A stretch of DNA of 64,000 nt from Gemmata massiliana (GTDB lineage Bacteria; Planctomycetota; Planctomycetia; Gemmatales; Gemmataceae). Positions 9,842 to 18,048 of the stretch are shown in pieces. The position numbers and the translations under genes are program-made. Each line of letters starts with the position of its first letter. The first letter of the stretch is position 1. The notes beneath the pieces were generated by a model. That model made no database searches. It saw nothing but the letters and a program-made list of their open reading frames with translations, and had not been told where the DNA came from. The stretch is from the NCBI GenBank assembly GCA_000531095.1, contig HG799465.1, positions 566,740 to 630,739 on the forward strand, given 5' to 3'.

Positions 9842-10273
9842 ATGCGCACGGTGCTCGCAATGGGGCTGGCAACGATCATCGGGTTCGGGTTCGGCGGAGC
9901 GGTCCGCGCGGAAGACGAAGTCGGCCCGCACAAGGGGCCGGTCGCCGAGTGGGGCGACGAGGAGTACCACCTGGAAGTCGTGGCGGACGCGAAGACCGGC
10001 GACGTAACGGTGTACGTCTACGGCAACCACAGCGATCTGCACAAGGGCCGGGCCAAAGCGATCGAAGCGAAGTCGCTCGTTCTCGCGCTCAAGACTACCG
10101 ACCCGGCGACGACCGTGAAGCTCGAAGCGAAACCCGCCAAGGATGACCCGCAGGGCAAGTCCTCGGTGTTCGTGGCGAAGAACGATGCGTTCAAGACCGA
10201 CAAGAAGCTCACCGGCACCATCAGCGGGAAACTCGGTACCAAGCCGTACAGCGGCGACTTCAAGCAGAAGTGA
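9842..10273 (+). CDS. Small secreted protein, last gene of the metal-efflux operon
   Basis: The 143-residue protein has a signal peptide (about residues 1-22, ending VRA) and a single compact domain beginning GPHKGPVAEWGDEEYHLEV and ending KPYSGDFKQK. A strong ribosome site, AGGAGG, lies eight bases before the ATG at 9842. It follows the RND pump by 38 bases and is probably co-transcribed. I recall similar short exported proteins next to planctomycete metal pumps, but no function is established. A role as a periplasmic accessory or metal-binding protein is inference. Confidence 0.75.
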   Translation: MRTVLAMGLATIIGFGFGGAVRAEDEVGPHKGPVAEWGDEEYHLEVVADAKTGDVTVYVYGNHSDLHKGRAKAIEAKSLVLALKTTDPATTVKLEAKPAKDDPQGKSSVFVAKNDAFKTDKKLTGTISGKLGTKPYSGDFKQK

Positions 10274-10296
10274 TGCCCACCGTGTAAACGCAAAAA

Positions 10297-10323
10297 CCGC
10301 TCGACGGTTAACCCGTCGAGCGG
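10297..10323 (-). terminator. Rho-independent terminator for the His-rich gene
   Basis: An 11-bp perfect stem (CCGCTCGACGG with CCGTCGAGCGG) with a 5-base loop is followed by five T residues when read on the minus strand. It lies between two convergent genes. The T-run fits termination of the minus-strand gene at 10342; the same hairpin may also serve the efflux operon. Confidence 0.75.
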
Positions 10324-10341
10324 TCGCGGACGACCCACCGC

Positions 10342-10713
10342 TTAGCGATGGTGGTGGTGTCCGTTGTGTCCGTTGTGTCCGTGGTGCCCGTTGTGGCCGG
10401 GATGATGGTGCCCGTGGTGGTGGTGGTGCCCACCCCACGAACCGCCGTAGAAGCTCCCGTACCCGAAACCGGGCGAGTAGAAGCCGCTCGAATACCCGAA
10501 GCCCGGCGAGTAACTGTTAAACGAGTAACCGGGAGAAGCGTAGAAGCCCGACGAGTAACCGCGGTAGCCGTAGCCGTACACCGGCTGCGGGTTCGCGGGC
10601 ACAACGTGATAGTGGTTACGATGTGGTACGACAACCGCGGGCTGGGCGGACGCGGTGTTAGAACCAATAGTCATGGCCGCGACGGACGCGGCCGCGATGA
10701 GTGTAATTTTCAT
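10342..10713 (-). CDS. Small secreted Gly/Tyr/Ser- and His-rich protein
   Basis: A signal peptide of about 24 residues (MKITLIAAASVAAM to ASA) is followed by Tyr/Gly/Ser/Phe-rich repeats such as YSPGFGYSSGFY and then a His-rich tail (HHHHHGHHHPGHNGHHGHN). The mature part is low-complexity throughout, with no enzyme motif. The His tail could bind metal and the gene is next to the efflux operon, but the link is inference. The start at 10713 is preferred because the leader begins there and AAGG lies upstream; an 18-residue extension is possible. Confidence 0.7.
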   Translation of the reverse strand: MKITLIAAASVAAMTIGSNTASAQPAVVVPHRNHYHVVPANPQPVYGYGYRGYSSGFYASPGYSFNSYSPGFGYSSGFYSPGFGYGSFYGGSWGGHHHHHGHHHPGHNGHHGHNGHNGHHHHR

Positions 10714-10941
10714 GGTGCAGAACCTTATGGTGTAGTGGGCGATGTGCGAGGATCGTTCCTCGCACAAGTAAGATGCGCCCGGCTACGAGTCTTGCGCCGG
10801 TAGTGCAGAACGGGTAGTGGCGAACGTAGACGTGAGGCGATGCGGTTCGCGGTTGAAGTGAAGCTGTCGGATTCGGTGATTCGTGGCGCGGCCCCTATTT
10901 GAGTCCGCGCCACGGCGTCGATTCGGAGTGCTACCGGAGAT

Positions 10942-12192
10942 TTACTTCCGGATCATCTTCGCGCACGCGGCCTTCGCCGCTTCGCGCACCATCGGGTCCG
11001 TGTCCACGCACGCGGTCTGGATGTGACCCAGAAAGTTCCCGTTGAAGTACCCGAGGTTGCACAGGTGCGTGATGCAAGCGGCCCGCACCTCACCGCACGG
11101 GTCCATTTGCGCGGCCTTGAACAGCACGGTCTTGACCCCTTCGGTCGAACTGTGCCGGCCCTCGGCCAGCCCCTTCGCCGCGGTCAGCCGGCCCGACGGC
11201 GACTCCATCGATTGGAGCGCGATCACGAACGGTTCCACCTCGCGGTCGAACGCGACTTGCGGCGGAACGTACCCGGCCGGCACCACGATTTGGATCGGCT
11301 TGGTCGATGAGGTTCCGCTCGGCGGCACCGGGATCGGCGGCAACCCGCCCCCGGCCGGGGGCAGCGACGGCAGCGGTTGCGGGATCGGCACCGGCGCCGG
11401 GGTCGTGGGCATCGGCGTCGGGAGGCCCGGGAGCGGGGTCGGAATGGGCGTCGGGGTCGTCGTGGGGGCCGGGACCGGCGCCGGTACGGGGACCGTTTGC
11501 ACGGGGGGAACAGTCGGTACGGTGACCGGCTTCGTGGGCATTCCGCGCGGCGGCTCGGCAGTGCTGCCTCCGGCCAACCCGCCGGAGGGGACCGGCAACA
11601 CCGGGGGCGGCGTGGACGAACTCGTCTTCACTGCGGGACCGGTCACGGGCGCGGCCATGTTCGGGCCACTCGGCTTCTTCCCGAACACGCGCGCCAGCAT
11701 CCCCGGCTTCTTGGTTTCGCTCGAATCCGACGGCTTGTCCTTCTCGAACATGCGGAGGAGCGGGCGCTTCTCTTTTTCCTTGTCCTTCTCTTTGTCCTTG
11801 TCTTTCGCCACGTCCGGCATCGCGTCCGTGGGGCGCGGCTTCGCTTTGGGCGCTCCGCTGTCCGTGCCCTTCGGCGGCTCGGTACCCTTCGACGGTTCGC
11901 TGACAGGGGTCTTGGAAGGTTCCGCGCCCTTGGACGGCGCGGTTTCGGGCTGATCGACGAGCGTGATCGTCTCGCCCGTCTTGGTGTCCTTCAGTTCCGA
12001 CTGGTAAGACCCGTCGGACTGCTTCTCGCACTTGAGCACCTTGAACTGGCGCTCGCCCTTACCATCAATGTTCAGGCTGATGACCGCTCCGACCTTTTGG
12101 GGCGGCGCGTCCGCTCTCGTCGCGCCACCGACGGTCACGGTGGCTCCGACCACGACCGCCCACGCCCACCGCTTGCACAACCAACGTGACAT
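10942..12192 (-). CDS. Secreted Pro-rich protein with C-terminal HEAT-like region
   Basis: The product is 416 residues and starts at ATG 12192 with GGAGG at eight bases. A signal peptide (about residues 1-27, ending TRADA) is followed by a short beta-rich part (KVGAVISLNIDGKGERQFKV). Next come Lys/Asp/Glu repeats near 120-160 and a long Pro/Thr/Val linker near 180-300. The last 115 residues are helical with a HEAT-like pattern (ALQSMESPSGRLTAAKGLAEG, EVRAACITHLCNLGYF, MVREAAKAACAKMI). Such modules usually bind protein partners. No catalytic motif is visible. Confidence 0.75.
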   Translation of the reverse strand: MSRWLCKRWAWAVVVGATVTVGGATRADAPPQKVGAVISLNIDGKGERQFKVLKCEKQSDGSYQSELKDTKTGETITLVDQPETAPSKGAEPSKTPVSEPSKGTEPPKGTDSGAPKAKPRPTDAMPDVAKDKDKEKDKEKEKRPLLRMFEKDKPSDSSETKKPGMLARVFGKKPSGPNMAAPVTGPAVKTSSSTPPPVLPVPSGGLAGGSTAEPPRGMPTKPVTVPTVPPVQTVPVPAPVPAPTTTPTPIPTPLPGLPTPMPTTPAPVPIPQPLPSLPPAGGGLPPIPVPPSGTSSTKPIQIVVPAGYVPPQVAFDREVEPFVIALQSMESPSGRLTAAKGLAEGRHSSTEGVKTVLFKAAQMDPCGEVRAACITHLCNLGYFNGNFLGHIQTACVDTDPMVREAAKAACAKMIRK

Positions 12193-12390
12193 GATTTCGG
12201 CCTCCGTGCCCGTGCCCGCGGCGCCGTCCTTGGCGTATCGGGCTTCCGTGCGTAGGCGAGGTATCGGTTCGCCCGAATTCGCCGGTTGACCCAACTTGAT
12301 GGAGCACGAGGGAAGTACCGCGAAAGATAGGTAAAGTGTACGCGAAGTGGCGATCGAGACAGGCGCGGATCCGCACCCGCCGGTGCGGAC

Positions 12391-14640
12391 TCACCGGAGC
12401 GTTCGCGGCCCGTCGGTTCCCGGGGTGATCGTCGCACCCAAGCGAGCGGTGCCCGCTCCGGGGAGCGAGCTGCCTCGCGCGAACGTGCCCGTGGCGCCGC
12501 TCGTGGCACTTGTTGGTAGGCCCGCCCACTTGCGCAGGAGCCGCGTGACCGGCGACCGCGACGACGTGTCCATGACCAGCACCATTCCGGTCCACATGAG
12601 AGCGACCAAGACGAGAACGGCCACGCACGCGACAAGCCCAACGTAACCGAGGCGCCATTGCAGGTTGCGCACGGGTTGGAGCACCTCGTCCCGGCGCTCC
12701 TGAACGACCACCACCCAGCCCGTATCGACCTTGTCCGGCCCCACGCGCACGCGGTTCGCCGACGCGAGCCATTTGCCCTCGTAAGGCGCCTGGCCCGATA
12801 CCGTGTCGTCACCCGCGGCAACGGGGTCGGTGTACTCGTCCCCGCCCTTCAACGGCAGAGTGTCGTTCCCGGTATCGCGCATCGTGTCGGCCCACTTCAC
12901 CACCGCGTCCGCGTAGTAGAGTGGCGGGTCGCTCTCGCCCTTCGTTGCCGACCAGTACGGGTGCCGCAGGATCAGCCCGCGGCGCCCGGTTTTGAAGTCC
13001 GGGCGCGTGTCGATCAGCACCGAGAACCGGTTCGCGTCCTCGGGCGCGGCGTCCGCGAGGTCGATCGTCATCCCCACGACGCCGATCGGCTTCGGATTCG
13101 GACCGTCGCTCATGACGGGCACCGTGAACGCCACCGCCCACACGCTCCCTCCGGTGTCCTGCTTGCGGCGGTACGCGACCGAGCGGTGCGGGCGCGTGAC
13201 GATCCCCGGCGGGGTACCGGACACCGTTTCCGGGAACTCGCCCGTTCCGTTGAAGTAATCCCGGTACCCGCGGTACTTGTGACGGCTCGGTTCGGACGGC
13301 GGAGAGGTGCCGCGCTGGTACCCGCCCGCGTCGTCCGCGAACCAGATCGACGCCTTCTCCGAGTCCGAGAACTGCTTGTCGCCGCGCTCCTTGCGCTCGG
13401 CCAGCAGTTGATCGAGTTTCGGCCCCGCGCCGGGGTCGTCCTTCATCCGCTCACCCTTCTGGAGCAATTCGCGGAGCTGTTGGTTGCGGGCCGCGGCTTC
13501 GAGTTGCACCCACCGGAGTTGGACCTGTGCTCCGAGTTGCCGCGCTTCCGTTTGTGCGGCGAACCGGTTCGCGTCGAGCGCGCGACTTTCGACCCCGTGC
13601 TCGGCCGTGTTCACCGTGGTGCGGAACAGGTACTGACCCAACAGTGCCATGAGGAAGAAGAGCAGTACGAACGTGAACCCGGTGACCCACAGCAGCGGCC
13701 GGCGCACGCGCTGGAGGTTCCACGCATCCAGGGCCGCGAGGACCGCTTGCGGGTTCGCGAAGCGCTTACTCGGGCTCGGTTCCAGGCACTTGTCGATGAT
13801 CGCGGCCAGCCCCGAATCGACTCCCGGCACGTCGCGGTGCGCGCGAGGTTTCGGCGAACTGAAGATCAGCTTGCGGTACGCCGCGAGTTGAGCATCGAGC
13901 GTGCCCGTTGTGACGTGCGTGGCGCCCGGTTCGTTCCGGTGGGGCGGTTCGCCCGTCAGCGTCCGGTACATCACCGCGCCGAGTGCGTACACGTCCCAGC
14001 GCGCGTCCGGCGCCGCACTCAAGTCGGCCTGTTCGGGAGCCATGTAGAACAGCGTACCGAGGGCGGGCGCCACCTCGTTCGTGAGGCGCGACTGGCCGAA
14101 GTCCGCGAGGCGGGGCTTGCGCTCGTGGTCGAGGAGGATGTTCGCCGGCTTCAGGTCGCAGTGCAGGATGCCCTTGTCGTGCGCGTGAACGAGCGCGATG
14201 GCGACTTCGCGGAAGATCGTAACGGCATCGTGAACGGTGGGGCGGTAGGTGCGGAGCAGGTCTTCGAGCGACCCGTTCTCCATGAACTCCATCACGTAGT
14301 ACGGCGGGTCGGATTCCCACCCCACCTCGAAGAGTTGCACCACATAGCGATCGGAGAACAGGTACCGGAGCTTCTCGACCTCGCGCGCGAGCGCAGACCA
14401 ATCGAGCCCGCCGCGCCGCGTGAAGAACTTGATCGCGACCCGGCGCCCGCTATTCCGGCTCACCGCGGTCCAGACCTCGCCGTAAGCACCGTGGCCGAGG
14501 AACTGCTCCTGATCGTAGCCCGGCACCTTGACCGGCGGGTGTACCCCGCGGAGGCTCAGCTCGCGGGCCGCCTCGCGGTCCGTTTCGCCCATCACGGGAG
14601 TGAGTCCGGAATCACTCACAAGGTTCCTGTGCGCGTTCAT
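12391..14640 (-). CDS. Transmembrane Ser/Thr protein kinase with extracytoplasmic sensor
   Basis: The protein has 749 residues. A cytoplasmic kinase domain spans about residues 40-310: Gly loop GHGAYG at 49-54, Lys71, catalytic loop HCDLKPAN at 160-167 (Asp162), DFG at 180-182 and APEQ at 201-204. The residue before Asp162 is Cys rather than Arg, so it is a non-RD kinase that may not need activation-loop phosphorylation. A first membrane helix lies near 315-337, followed by a coiled segment, a roughly 250-residue external region of Cache-like look (residues about 400-640), a second helix near 664-689 and a short cytoplasmic tail. The ligand is unknown. It is divergent from the ThuA-like gene. 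Confidence 0.92.
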   Translation of the reverse strand: MNAHRNLVSDSGLTPVMGETDREAARELSLRGVHPPVKVPGYDQEQFLGHGAYGEVWTAVSRNSGRRVAIKFFTRRGGLDWSALAREVEKLRYLFSDRYVVQLFEVGWESDPPYYVMEFMENGSLEDLLRTYRPTVHDAVTIFREVAIALVHAHDKGILHCDLKPANILLDHERKPRLADFGQSRLTNEVAPALGTLFYMAPEQADLSAAPDARWDVYALGAVMYRTLTGEPPHRNEPGATHVTTGTLDAQLAAYRKLIFSSPKPRAHRDVPGVDSGLAAIIDKCLEPSPSKRFANPQAVLAALDAWNLQRVRRPLLWVTGFTFVLLFFLMALLGQYLFRTTVNTAEHGVESRALDANRFAAQTEARQLGAQVQLRWVQLEAAARNQQLRELLQKGERMKDDPGAGPKLDQLLAERKERGDKQFSDSEKASIWFADDAGGYQRGTSPPSEPSRHKYRGYRDYFNGTGEFPETVSGTPPGIVTRPHRSVAYRRKQDTGGSVWAVAFTVPVMSDGPNPKPIGVVGMTIDLADAAPEDANRFSVLIDTRPDFKTGRRGLILRHPYWSATKGESDPPLYYADAVVKWADTMRDTGNDTLPLKGGDEYTDPVAAGDDTVSGQAPYEGKWLASANRVRVGPDKVDTGWVVVVQERRDEVLQPVRNLQWRLGYVGLVACVAVLVLVALMWTGMVLVMDTSSRSPVTRLLRKWAGLPTSATSGATGTFARGSSLPGAGTARLGATITPGTDGPRTLR

Positions 14641-14741
14641 ACCAGGAAACTGCGTGCGCGGTCCAACTTGCGCCGCTTACCCACACGAAAGATAGAGTAG
14701 CCCCCGGGCCGGTATCGGCCGCATAATAGGGCACAGAGAAA

Positions 14742-14783
14742 AGTGCGCTCGGGTTCCAATCGCGACCGGAACCCGAGCGCACT
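14742..14783 (+). promoter_or_regulatory. Long hairpin in the leader of the ThuA-like gene
   Basis: A 16-bp perfect stem (AGTGCGCTCGGGTTCC with its complement) and a 10-base loop end 24 bases before the start at 14808. It lies between divergent genes, so it is not an end-of-gene terminator. It could be a leader hairpin acting on the downstream gene or a repeat element. Confidence 0.4.
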
Positions 14784-14807
14784 GCAACTATCCAAGGAGC
14801 AATGTCG

Positions 14808-15701
14808 ATGTCACTCTCCCGACGCGCGTTCCTGGCCACGAGCGCCGCGGTCACCCTTCATTCGTCACTTGCCCATGCTGCGGACAAGAAAAAGAAGCTC
14901 GTGATGATCGCGGGGTCGCCGAGCCACGGTCCCGGTGACCACGAGTTCAACGCGGGCGTGCGCCTGATCGATAAGTGCCTGAAGGATTACCCGGGGCTGG
15001 AAACGATCGTCTTCCTCAACGGCTACCCGAAGGACGATTCCGCCCTCGATACCGCCGACGCGATCCTCTGCTACGCGGACGGCGGGGCGAACCACCCGCT
15101 CGTGCGCGAAAAGCGGCTCGAACGCATCGGCAAACTGATGGCAAAGGGCGTCGGGCTGATGTGCGCGCACTACGGCGTCGAGGTGCCCAAAGACCTGGGC
15201 GGCCCTGAGTTCAAGGACTGGATCGGCGGGTACTACGAGCACATGTACTCGTGCAACCCGATGTGGTCGCCGGAGTTCAAGGAGTTCCCCAAGCACCCGA
15301 TCGCGAACGGCGTGAAACCGTTCAGCGTGAAGGACGAGTGGTACTTCAACATGCGGTTCCGCGACGAGATGAAAGGCATCACGCCCATTCTCTCCGCGAA
15401 GCCGGCCGACACCGTGCGCGACGGCCCCTACGTGTACCCACAGGGGCCGTACAAGCACATTCAGGCCGCCAAGGGGCAGCCCGAAACGATGATGTGGGCG
15501 CTCGAACGCGAGAACGGCGGACGCGGCGTCGGGTTTACGGGTGGGCACCACCACCGCAACTGGAAGGACGACAACTACCGCAAGGTCGTGCTGAACGCGC
15601 TCGTGTGGCTCTGCAAACTCGATGTACCGAAAGACGGCGTGAAGTCTGAAGTGACCGAAGAGGACATGCGCGCCAACTTGGACCCGAAGGGGAAGAAGTA
15701 G
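14808..15701 (+). CDS. Exported ThuA-like domain protein (Tat signal)
   Basis: The product is 297 residues. The N-terminus MSLSRRAFLATSAAV is a twin-arginine signal ending near AHA. The body has the ThuA-like glutamine-amidotransferase fold pattern: KLVMIAGSPSHGPGDHEF, DAILCYADGG, GVGLMCAHYGVEVP and a late GVGFTGGHHHRNW. The fold lacks a clear catalytic Cys-His-Glu triad, as is usual in this family. Planctomycetes encode many ThuA-like proteins linked to sugar use, but no substrate is known. AAGGAG is eight bases before ATG 14808 and only two before ATG 14802, so the second ATG is chosen. The stop overlaps the next start by one base. Confidence 0.85.
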   Translation: MSLSRRAFLATSAAVTLHSSLAHAADKKKKLVMIAGSPSHGPGDHEFNAGVRLIDKCLKDYPGLETIVFLNGYPKDDSALDTADAILCYADGGANHPLVREKRLERIGKLMAKGVGLMCAHYGVEVPKDLGGPEFKDWIGGYYEHMYSCNPMWSPEFKEFPKHPIANGVKPFSVKDEWYFNMRFRDEMKGITPILSAKPADTVRDGPYVYPQGPYKHIQAAKGQPETMMWALERENGGRGVGFTGGHHHRNWKDDNYRKVVLNALVWLCKLDVPKDGVKSEVTEEDMRANLDPKGKK

Positions 15702-17044
15702 TGACCCGGTTCCCGGCCCACGGCCCGGACCTTCGTGCCCTGCTCCGCGCGTGCCACGCGGCCCCGGACGACGACACGCCGCGACTCGTTCTGGCCGACT
15801 GGCTCCAAGAACGCGACGATCCGCGCGGCGAGTTGATGCGCCTTCAGTGCCAAATCGCCGCATTACCCGCCGGCGCGCCGGAATACGATTCCCTGCTCCG
15901 TCGACATCAGAAATGGTGGGAACGGTACTACTACAGGTGGTGGCGAGAAACCGGCAAGTTGATGTGGGACGAAGGTCCGCATGATCGCGGATTACCCACG
16001 ATCGGTCACTACGAGATCGACGATTATCGGTTGAACGCGGGCGCCCTTCACGATCTCGTGAAGGCTCCAAAGAACCATTTGTCGGCGTTGATTGCGGACG
16101 GCTGGCCTGGGATGACTTGGGTTTTCGTTGAAGACCCATTCACTTACGACGGGATTGATCCGGCCACCGTGTCGGCGTTCCCGGAAGCAGTAGCGCACTT
16201 CACCTTCGGTCCGTTCCATGAACTGCCGTGGGCTGGAGCGCCGACCCCGGTTGGTGTTTGCTTCCCCGAGGGGATGACGGTCTGGCCCGCGCTCATCGAC
16301 GAGGCCGCGAAGGTACCGAACCTGCGCGGGGTGTCGCTTGTGGGCACGCAAGCGTCTCCCGGCCTGTTGTCGCACCTCGCGAAGATCCCGGATCTGGAAC
16401 ACCTCGACCTCGGGAGCATGCGGCTCAGTGACGAGAGCGTCGGTCGGCTTACCCCACTTAAACGGCTTCGCACACTGATTGCCCCTGGCGCAACAATCAC
16501 GAACGCTGGTGCCGCCGCGCTTGTAGGGTTCCCCGAACTGCGCCGACTTCGGCTCGGCGCGCGCCGGCTGACGGCCGCTGGTTATCGGGCGATCGGAACG
16601 CTTTCAAAATTGGAAGAGCTTGAGTTAGCGCGGGCCGATGACAACGCAGTCCGGCACCTGAGTGGGCTGACGCAGCTCAGACGACTGTTTCTGAACTCCA
16701 CGAACGTCACCGGCCGCGGTCTGGAGAAATTTTCGCTCCTCACGCAACTGAGCCTTGAGGGGACGCCCAGTGACGACACGGGATTGGCGTGCGTGGCCGG
16801 ACTGAAGCGCCTGTATTTTTTGGAGGTGAGCGGAACTCGCATCACCGGTGCGTTACTCTCTCACCTCAGCAGCTTACCGTGGCTGCAGTACCTCGAAGCG
16901 TCACGAACGGCGATCCACGACGGGGATCTTCGTCATCTCGAATCGTTGAAGAGCTTACAGCGACTTGGCTTAGAAAACACGCGGGTGACGAAACAGGGGA
17001 TCAATCGGCTTCAAAAAAAGCTGAGAAACCTGAGTGTTAACTGA
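15701..17044 (+). CDS. TIGR02996 domain plus leucine-rich repeat protein
   Basis: The protein has 447 residues and begins with GTG sharing the last base of the previous stop codon, which implies coupling. Residues 10-50 are a TIGR02996 repeat-companion domain (LLRACHAAPDDDTPRLVLADWLQERDD), a hallmark of Gemmata-type genomes. From about residue 215 there are leucine-rich repeats of roughly 23 residues (LEHLDLGSMRLSDESVGRLTPL and similar) to the C-terminus. There is no signal peptide. LRR modules bind proteins; no enzymatic motif is present and the partner is unknown. Confidence 0.88.
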   Translation: MTRFPAHGPDLRALLRACHAAPDDDTPRLVLADWLQERDDPRGELMRLQCQIAALPAGAPEYDSLLRRHQKWWERYYYRWWRETGKLMWDEGPHDRGLPTIGHYEIDDYRLNAGALHDLVKAPKNHLSALIADGWPGMTWVFVEDPFTYDGIDPATVSAFPEAVAHFTFGPFHELPWAGAPTPVGVCFPEGMTVWPALIDEAAKVPNLRGVSLVGTQASPGLLSHLAKIPDLEHLDLGSMRLSDESVGRLTPLKRLRTLIAPGATITNAGAAALVGFPELRRLRLGARRLTAAGYRAIGTLSKLEELELARADDNAVRHLSGLTQLRRLFLNSTNVTGRGLEKFSLLTQLSLEGTPSDDTGLACVAGLKRLYFLEVSGTRITGALLSHLSSLPWLQYLEASRTAIHDGDLRHLESLKSLQRLGLENTRVTKQGINRLQKKLRNLSVN

Positions 17045-17055
17045 ACGTAGTCGGT

Positions 17056-17304
17056 TCATGGTGGATCGTACCCACCCCTATTCCACGGGTTGCAGCGGCA
17101 GATGCGCCACGCGCCTTTCGCGCACCCGTAGATCGGGCCGTGCTTCTTCACCGAGAGAATGAAGTACTCGCTGCACCCCGGATAGAACCGACACATCGGC
17201 GGCAGGATCGGGCGAATCAACTTCTGGTACCCGCGCACGCACACGATCATCACCGCGCCGAACGCGAGCGCCGGTCCGCGCCAGATCCAGGAGAGAGATT
17301 TCAC
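17056..17304 (-). CDS. yidD: Membrane protein insertion efficiency factor YidD
   Basis: This 82-residue protein matches YidD over its length. A hydrophobic N-terminus precedes YQKLIRPILPPMCRFYPGCSEY, the family signature with its cysteines, then the Cys-containing GAWRICRCNPWNRGGYDP. YidD assists YidC-dependent insertion of inner-membrane proteins. The GTG start overlaps the rnpA stop as GTGA, so translation is probably coupled to rnpA. No yidC follows within the window, unlike the usual gene order. Confidence 0.95.
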   Translation of the reverse strand: MKSLSWIWRGPALAFGAVMIVCVRGYQKLIRPILPPMCRFYPGCSEYFILSVKKHGPIYGCAKGAWRICRCNPWNRGGYDPP

Positions 17305-18023
17305 GAGGGGCTGCCCTCGTTGGAGGCAGAACCTACCCCCTCATCCCCCTTCCCTGAAGGGAAGGGGGAACAGGCATTCGGCACCTCTGTGGTTGACGCC
17401 AAGTCTGATGAGCGTGCCGGCTCTTTCTCCCCCTTCCCTTTAGGGAGGGGGGACGGGGGGGTAGGTCGTGGCTGTAACCCCGCCCCAGCCCCTCCCCTAA
17501 ACGGAGAGGGGCTTAAAACGGCCGTAGATTGCGTTGTGTCTGTTGGGTTTTGCTCTGTTCCCCCTTCCTTCTTAGGGAAGGGGGTTAGGGGGTTAGGTTG
17601 CCTTTGCTCCCCTTTACCTTTAGGGAGGGGGTTAGGTTGGCTTGGCTTGGGGCGCGGACCGTCGCGCAGCTTGCGCGACGCTTGGGTCGCCAGCTTCACC
17701 AGCGACGCCTTGAGCGCGTCGATGGCCGGGTACGGTCCCGGGCGCGGGATCATGATGTAGTCCGCGCCCGACGGTAAGTCGTGCTGTACGAGGCGGAACG
17801 CTTCGCGGAACAGGCGCTTGTAGCGGTTGCGCACGACCGCGTTGCCCACCTTGCGCGACACGGAGCAGCCGAGCCGCGGGTGCGGGAGGTCGTTCTCGCA
17901 CGCATACACGATCAGCAGCCCGTCCGCGGACGAGCGCTTCCGCGCGTAGCACCGCTCGAACTCCGCAGGAGTCTTCATGTGGTGCGTTTGCGGGTACGTC
18001 AGCGGTTTGTCGGGCGCGGTCAT
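17301..18023 (-). CDS. rnpA: Ribonuclease P protein component with repeat-derived C-terminal tail
   Basis: Residues 15-122 are a normal RnpA: CYARKRSSADGLLIVY, HPRLGCSVSRKVGNAVVRNR and the RNA-binding RNRYKRLFREAFR at 65-77. RnpA assists the catalytic RNA in maturing tRNA 5' ends. RnpA is usually 110-130 residues; here it is 240. The extra 115 or so residues come from G/C-rich palindromic repeats read in frame ([42 protein letters not shown]). The frame stays open to the GTGA overlap with yidD. An alternative start is Met16 (MKTPAEFERC). No rpmH is seen upstream. Confidence 0.93.
   Translation of the reverse strand: MTAPDKPLTYPQTHHMKTPAEFERCYARKRSSADGLLIVYACENDLPHPRLGCSVSRKVGNAVVRNRYKRLFREAFRLVQHDLPSGADYIMIPRPGPYPAIDALKASLVKLATQASRKLRDGPRPKPSQPNPLPKGKGEQRQPNPLTPFPKKEGGTEQNPTDTTQSTAVLSPSPFRGGAGAGLQPRPTPPSPLPKGKGEKEPARSSDLASTTEVPNACSPFPSGKGDEGVGSASNEGSPS
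17331..17640. repeat. Cluster of G/C-rich palindromic repeats inside the rnpA 3' region
   Basis: At least five imperfect palindromes lie here, built on CCCCCTTCCCT / AGGGAAGGGGG or GCCCCTCTCC / GGGGAGGGGC arms with AT-rich centres. The segment 17557-17608, read on the minus strand, is identical over 52 bases to 63923-63974. A second palindrome type (near 17480-17515) follows after a short variable spacer; the elements at 57182-57305 and 63923-64000 have the same order. All are open in the frame of rnpA. Confidence 0.85.
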
Positions 18024-18048
18024 ATCTCAATTCGCTACACGAAGGGAA

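Noticed and set aside
12658..14700. 680-codon plus-strand frame opposite the kinase
   Set aside because: It is a shadow of the kinase on the other strand, with basic low-complexity composition and no family motif.
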